This document shows, piece by piece, positions 52,939 through 57,900 of a DNA stretch of 57,900 nucleotides. Numbering within the stretch: position 1 is the stretch's first letter; the number at the start of each line of letters is the position of its first letter. Source of the stretch: Rhodobacteraceae bacterium UBA6141 (GTDB lineage Bacteria > Pseudomonadota > Alphaproteobacteria > Rhodobacterales > Rhodobacteraceae); assembly GCA_002423245.1 (NCBI GenBank), contig DIVD01000066.1, positions 524 through 58,423 of the forward strand. Direction: 5' to 3'. The translations under genes were made by a program, and so were the position numbers. Under the pieces are notes generated by a model. That model did not search any database. It saw nothing but the letters and a program-made list of their open reading frames with translations, and had not been told where the DNA came from.

Positions 52939-53904
52939 ATGACCCCTCCCGTCGATTTCAACGACCGCATGTTGTCGCTCGGCCTCGCCCGCGTGAGCGA
53001 GGCGGCGGCCCATGCCTCGGCCCGCCTGATCGGCCGAGGCGACGAGAAGGCCGCCGACCAGGCCGCGGTGAACGCGATGCGCGACCAGTTGAACATGCTC
53101 GACATCAAGGGCGTCGTGGTCATCGGCGAGGGCGAGCGTGACGAGGCGCCGATGCTGTTCATCGGCGAGGAGGTCGGCACCGGCAACGGCCCCGAGGTGG
53201 ACATCGCGCTTGACCCGCTCGAAGGCACCACGCTGACCGCGAAGGACATGCCCAATGCGCTGACCGTGATCGCGATGGCGCCGCGCGGCACGCTGCTGCA
53301 CGCGCCCGACGTCTACATGGACAAGCTGGCGGTCGGGCCGGGCTATCCGACCGACGTGGTCAGCCTCGACATGACGGCGACGGAACGGGTGGCGGCCCTC
53401 GCCGGCGCCAGGGGCTGCAAGATGTCCGACATCACGCTATGCGTGCTGGAACGCCCGCGCCATGAGGAGATGATCGCCGAACTGCGCCGGACGGGGGCCG
53501 CGATCCGCCTGATCACCGATGGCGACGTGGCAGGCGTGATCCACTGCGCCGAGGCCGACATCACCGGCATCGACATGTACATGGGCTCGGGCGGCGCGCC
53601 CGAGGGCGTGCTGGCCGCCGCCGCGCTGAAATGCATGGGCGGGCAGATGTGGGGCAGGCTGATGTTCCGCAACGATGACGAACGCGCCCGCGCCGCCAAG
53701 GCCGGCATCACCGACCTCAACCGCATCTATGCGCGGGACGAACTGGTGACCGGCGACGTGATCTTTGCCGCGACCGGCGTCACCAACGGCTCCATCGTGC
53801 AGGGCGTCAAGCGCGAGCCGGGCTACCTGACGACCGAGACGATCCTGATGCGCTCCAAGACGGGTTCGGTGCGGCGGATGATCTACCGCAACCCGACGAA
53901 GTGA
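52939..53904 (+). CDS. glpX: Class II fructose-1,6-bisphosphatase GlpX
   Basis: A 321-residue Li-sensitive metal-dependent phosphatase of gluconeogenesis (some also act on sedoheptulose bisphosphate). Motifs: VVIGEGERDEAPML for metal, DPLEGTTLTAKDMPNALTVI, YMDKLAVGP, LITDGDVAGVI, MYMGSGGAPEGVLAAAALKC. The length is typical. It lies 133 bp after hom and 162 bp before recJ. Confidence 0.94.
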   Translation: MTPPVDFNDRMLSLGLARVSEAAAHASARLIGRGDEKAADQAAVNAMRDQLNMLDIKGVVVIGEGERDEAPMLFIGEEVGTGNGPEVDIALDPLEGTTLTAKDMPNALTVIAMAPRGTLLHAPDVYMDKLAVGPGYPTDVVSLDMTATERVAALAGARGCKMSDITLCVLERPRHEEMIAELRRTGAAIRLITDGDVAGVIHCAEADITGIDMYMGSGGAPEGVLAAAALKCMGGQMWGRLMFRNDDERARAAKAGITDLNRIYARDELVTGDVIFAATGVTNGSIVQGVKREPGYLTTETILMRSKTGSVRRMIYRNPTK

Positions 53905-54066
53905 GGCGGCAGGGCCCGCTTCGCGGCACTTTCGCCAAGCCAGGGCCGCTGCGCAAACGCCTCCGGCCAGCGGCGCGCCCAGAAGCTGGCGCCCGCCCAC
54001 GGCGCGGCCCGGACGGGCGGCGCCTCCGCTCTGGCCAGCGCGCCCGATTTGCGCCATCAAGCCTGC

Positions 54067-55815
<1,749 letters not shown>

Positions 55816-55882
55816 AAACGCAGGCGTGCTTCCGGCGCCGCGCACCCCGGCCGGAACTTTCACAAAAAAGCCGAAAATCCGC

Positions 55883-55911
55883 TTGCGAGTCACCCCGCCC
55901 TGTCCTAAACA
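55883..55911 (+). promoter_or_regulatory. Promoter of tRNA-Glu
   Basis: TTGCGA (55883-55888) and TAAACA (55906-55911) are 17 bases apart, about 50 bases before the tRNA. The spacing and T-rich -35 fit a stable-RNA promoter. Confidence 0.5.
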
Positions 55912-55961
55912 CCGCCCACGCCAAGCGACGCGGCGACGCCAGCTTCGCCAAGCGCCAGTGT

Positions 55962-56036
55962 GGCCCGTTCGTCTATCGGTTAGGACACCAGGTTTTCAAC
56001 CTGGGAAGAGGGGTTCGACTCCCCTACGGGCTGCCA
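55962..56036 (+). tRNA. tRNA-Glu (TTC anticodon)
   Basis: The acceptor GGCCCGT pairs with ACGGGCT (one G-T pair), followed by G and an encoded CCA (56034-56036). The anticodon stem-loop CCAGGTTTTCAACCTGG gives anticodon TTC. The D arm has TCGGTTAGGAC and the T arm GGGGTTCGACTCCCC. Confidence 0.95.
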
Positions 56037-56191
56037 CTTCTGTCATATTCTCCCTTCCTTTCATGTGGTTAAGAGCCTCGTTTGTAACAGGGGCAAAACC
56101 CCGGGCGGCGTGAGGGTTGAGGGTGCGACCGATTGACTCGGTTGGTTGGCGGGATCTTTTCGATCGGACGGTTTTCTGAATCGTTCGTGCG

Positions 56192-56697
56192 ATGTCGAAG
56201 CCGCCGTTTCGCCCTCTTGATGATCTTTCGAACGCTGATCTCCGGGCTCTTGTGCTGGAGCTTTTGGGCGAGGTTGCGGCCCTGAAGCAGACCGTGGCGG
56301 AGCAGCGCGAGGAGATTGCGCGGCTTAAAGGCCTCAAGGGTCCGCCGCGGATGAAGCCGAGCAAACCGAGCGGCATGGAGCAGGCCAGCGCGCAGAAGGC
56401 TGGCTCGAGCGGCTCGCGCAATCGCCGTGGGCGTGGCAAGAAGACGCTGTCGCGGGTCGCATTCGAGGATCGTGTCATGCCGGCCGAGGTGCCCGCCGGC
56501 TCCCGTTTCAAGGGCTATGAGGACTTTGTCGTCCAGGATCTGGTGATCCGGCCGGCGGCGGTCCGGTTCCGGCGGGAGCGTTGGGTGACACCCGATGGTC
56601 GCACCGTCGTGGCGCCGCTGCCGGAGGGTATCACTGGCCATTTCGGGCCGGAACTGCGTCGCTTCGTGCTGGCCCAGCATCATCAGGGTCAGGTGGG
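56192..56697 (+). pseudogene. IS66-family transposase, N-terminal part
   Basis: The frame MSKPPFRPLDDLSNADLRAL, VLELLGEVAALKQTVAEQRE, EIARLKGLKGPPRMKPSKPS is the coiled-coil start, and RRGRGKKTLSRVAFEDRVMP ... RFVLAQHHQGQV continues IS66 similarity. It ends abruptly at about 56694 in prophage DNA of the opposite strand, so the DDE core is missing. The element end GTAACAGGGGCAAAACC is near 56084, 48 bp past tRNA-Glu. Confidence 0.8.
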
Positions 56698-57180
56698 CGC
56701 GGGTCTGCCGCACCGTCTCGGCCGGGCGTTCGGCCGTCTGCTCTTGGGTTTCCATCTGATTGCCTCCATGACGGAAATGTGCGCCCGGATCGGCCGGGAC
56801 AGGAACGATGGAAACCTCCAGCGGCGTCCACCGGGTTGCGGTGCGGATGCGGCGTTCGCCGTCCCGCGTCTCTTTCCAATCGGCCACGCTGTAGCCTATG
56901 GACAGGCCGCGCAGCGTGCCGTCGCCGATATCGGCAAGCACCGCCTGGGCGGCTTCGTTGCTGCGAAAGCGGATGCGGACCCAAAGCCCTTCCGGGCGCA
57001 CCTCGGCGGCTTCGACCACCCCGAGTTGATCACGGGTCGAGCTCGCGCGGTGCGCATCCAGCACCGGCCCGCCGATCAGGCGCGAAAGGTCGGCGCCGCG
57101 CAGGTCCAGCCGCTCGATATAGCCGGGCCGGGCAGTCTCGGCGCCGGTCGAAACAATCGCCTCGATGGTGCGGGCCTGAT
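56695..57180 (-). pseudogene. Phage prohead protease / major capsid fusion fragment
   Basis: The minus strand reads GHQARTIEAIVSTGAETARP, GYIERLDLRGADLSRLIGGP, VLDAHRASSTRDQLGVVEAA, IGDGTLRGLSIGYSVADWKE and WTPLEVSIVPVPADPGAHFR, the HK97-type (S78/U35-like) prohead protease. It continues in frame through GGNQMETQEQTAERPAETVR, the start of the capsid part, with a possible internal RBS and ATG at 56757. Both ends are cut: IS66 at 56695 and a tail gene at about 57180. Confidence 0.65.
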
Positions 57181-57396
57181 GGCCCCCTCGGTCGCGGATG
57201 TGATCCGCAAGCTGTCGAGGCGCTGGCCCTCGATCCTCTGGGCGGGGGCCAGCGAGGACACGATCCAGCTGTCGACCACCGAGACGATGGTCGAGCCGAT
57301 GAAGCCACCGATCGCGGCCCCGGAGAGACCGAGGATTGCGCCGCCAAAGGCCCCGCCGATGGCGGAACCGACAGCGCCAAGGACAAGCGTGGCCAT
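57181..57396 (-). pseudogene. N-terminal fragment of a GTA-gp15-like phage tail/baseplate protein
   Basis: The frame MATLVLGAVGSAIGGAFGGA, ILGLSGAAIGGFIGSTIVSV, VDSWIVSSLAPAQRIEGQRL, DSLRITSATEGA is the glycine-rich start of the large tail protein (gp15 of Rhodobacter GTA and related prophages). After about 70 residues it joins prohead-protease sequence in another frame. The gene order is therefore scrambled, since the protease normally precedes the tail genes. Confidence 0.65.
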
Positions 57397-57430
57397 TGCG
57401 GAAACTCAGGGTTCGAAGGGTTTCGGGGAG

Positions 57431-57877
57431 TCAGCGTGCAGGGAACAGGAAGGCGAAGGCGATGCGCCGGCGCCAGGCCGGGGTCAGCGGTTCCTCGATC
57501 ACGCCGAGCCGCTCATAGGCGTGGAGGAAGATGTCGGGCCCGGTCAGGATCCCGACATGCTTCGCGATGGCGCGCGGCTCATGCGGAAGAGGACCAGCGC
57601 GCGCCGGGACCGGCCTCTACGGGAGGCACCTCGATCATCGTGCTCCGCGCGCCCTCGGCCAGAACTTCGCGCGGGCCTGTCTCGCCCCAGTCGCGGCGGT
57701 AGGCCGGTATTGGGAACGGCTCGGGGCCCACCACTTCGCGCCACACGCCCCGGGCCAGCCCAAGGCAGTCGCAGCCGACGCCACGGAGGCTGGCCTGGTC
57801 GTGTACGACGTGCCGAGCCATGACCGCGCGATGGCGATGACGCGCGCGGGGCCGGCCAATGCGAGGGGTTGCGTCAC
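57431..57877 (-). pseudogene. NlpC/P60-type phage cell-wall peptidase (GTA gp14-like), frameshifted
   Basis: The first frame has MTQPLALAGPARVIAIARSW LGTSY-like sequence. A second frame carries HDQASLRGVGCDCLGLARGV with the catalytic cysteine and AYRRDWGETGPREVLAEGAR. A third continues ALVLFRMS, and the tail encodes HVGILTGPDIFLHAYERLGV, IEEPLTPAWRRRIAFAFLFP. These make a normal gp14-type peptidase broken by frameshifts near 57810 and 57590. Start GTG 57877; the last 23 bases of the window may be the end of the preceding tail gene. Confidence 0.65.
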
Positions 57878-57900
57878 AGCACGCCTCCCTCGTGGCCGCC

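Overview
The window looks like chromosomal DNA of a GC-rich alphaproteobacterium of the Rhodobacteraceae/Paracoccaceae group. The evidence is gene content and order: CarD, an RpoH with the alphaproteobacterial RpoH box, a MgpS/Suv3-type helicase beside FdxA and an S4-domain protein, the hom-glpX-recJ run, the Anbu operon, and phage tail genes resembling those of the Rhodobacter gene transfer agent. No 16S gene is present, so the genus cannot be named.

The window has three zones. (1) About 1-20,940 is accessory DNA, a mosaic of broken mobile elements and cargo. It holds the start of a dnd-type DNA phosphorothioation operon cut by an IS5 element; a serine-recombinase tail with its companion gene; a ParD/ParE module whose toxin carries a nonsense codon; remnants of a Fe-S-type helicase and of an IS110 transposase; an alcohol dehydrogenase; a membrane VTT(DedA)-ATP-grasp fusion followed by an alpha/beta hydrolase; a truncated sulP-usp pair inside IS21/IS5/IS66 debris; and a six-gene ebo (eustigmatophyte-bacterial operon) cluster at 13.7-20.7 kb. 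(2) About 21,051-56,036 is an ordinary, dense, GC-rich core segment bounded by tRNA-Tyr (minus) and tRNA-Glu (plus). Its only visible foreign element is a decayed ISAs1 copy between tRNA-Tyr and rlmB. (3) After tRNA-Glu comes a truncated IS66 transposase joined to scrambled prophage/GTA-like structural genes. Accessory DNA therefore begins on the 3' side of both tRNA genes.

The most interesting system is the ebo cluster. It encodes EboA, a TatD-like EboB, a UbiA-type prenyltransferase EboC, a sugar-phosphate-cyclase/dehydroquinate-synthase-like EboD, a TIM-barrel EboE and an alkaline-phosphatase-superfamily EboF. Here EboD is fused to an N-terminal VTT membrane domain, eboF is inverted relative to the other five genes, and the cluster is bracketed by transposon ends. 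The likely job, by analogy with known ebo loci, is synthesis or trafficking of a small prenylated or cyclised metabolite across the cytoplasmic membrane; the product is unknown. The separate VTT-ATP-grasp/hydrolase pair 5 kb away may be another membrane-tethered biosynthetic unit.

In the core, a CoA-binding protein and O-acetylhomoserine sulfhydrylase (metY) lie behind an unassigned leader that ends in a strong intrinsic terminator. A 1,157-residue protein has a GspL/PilM-like cytoplasmic part and a GspC/PilP-like periplasmic part. A complete Anbu operon (circularly permuted ATP-grasp, alpha-E, transglutaminase, Anbu) is followed by a DNA-ligase/exonuclease pair. rpoH has an upstream element that itself resembles a heat-shock promoter.

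Boundaries of IS remnants and pseudogenes are estimates made by eye from where recognisable protein similarity stops. Family assignments rest on recognised motifs, not on database searches.
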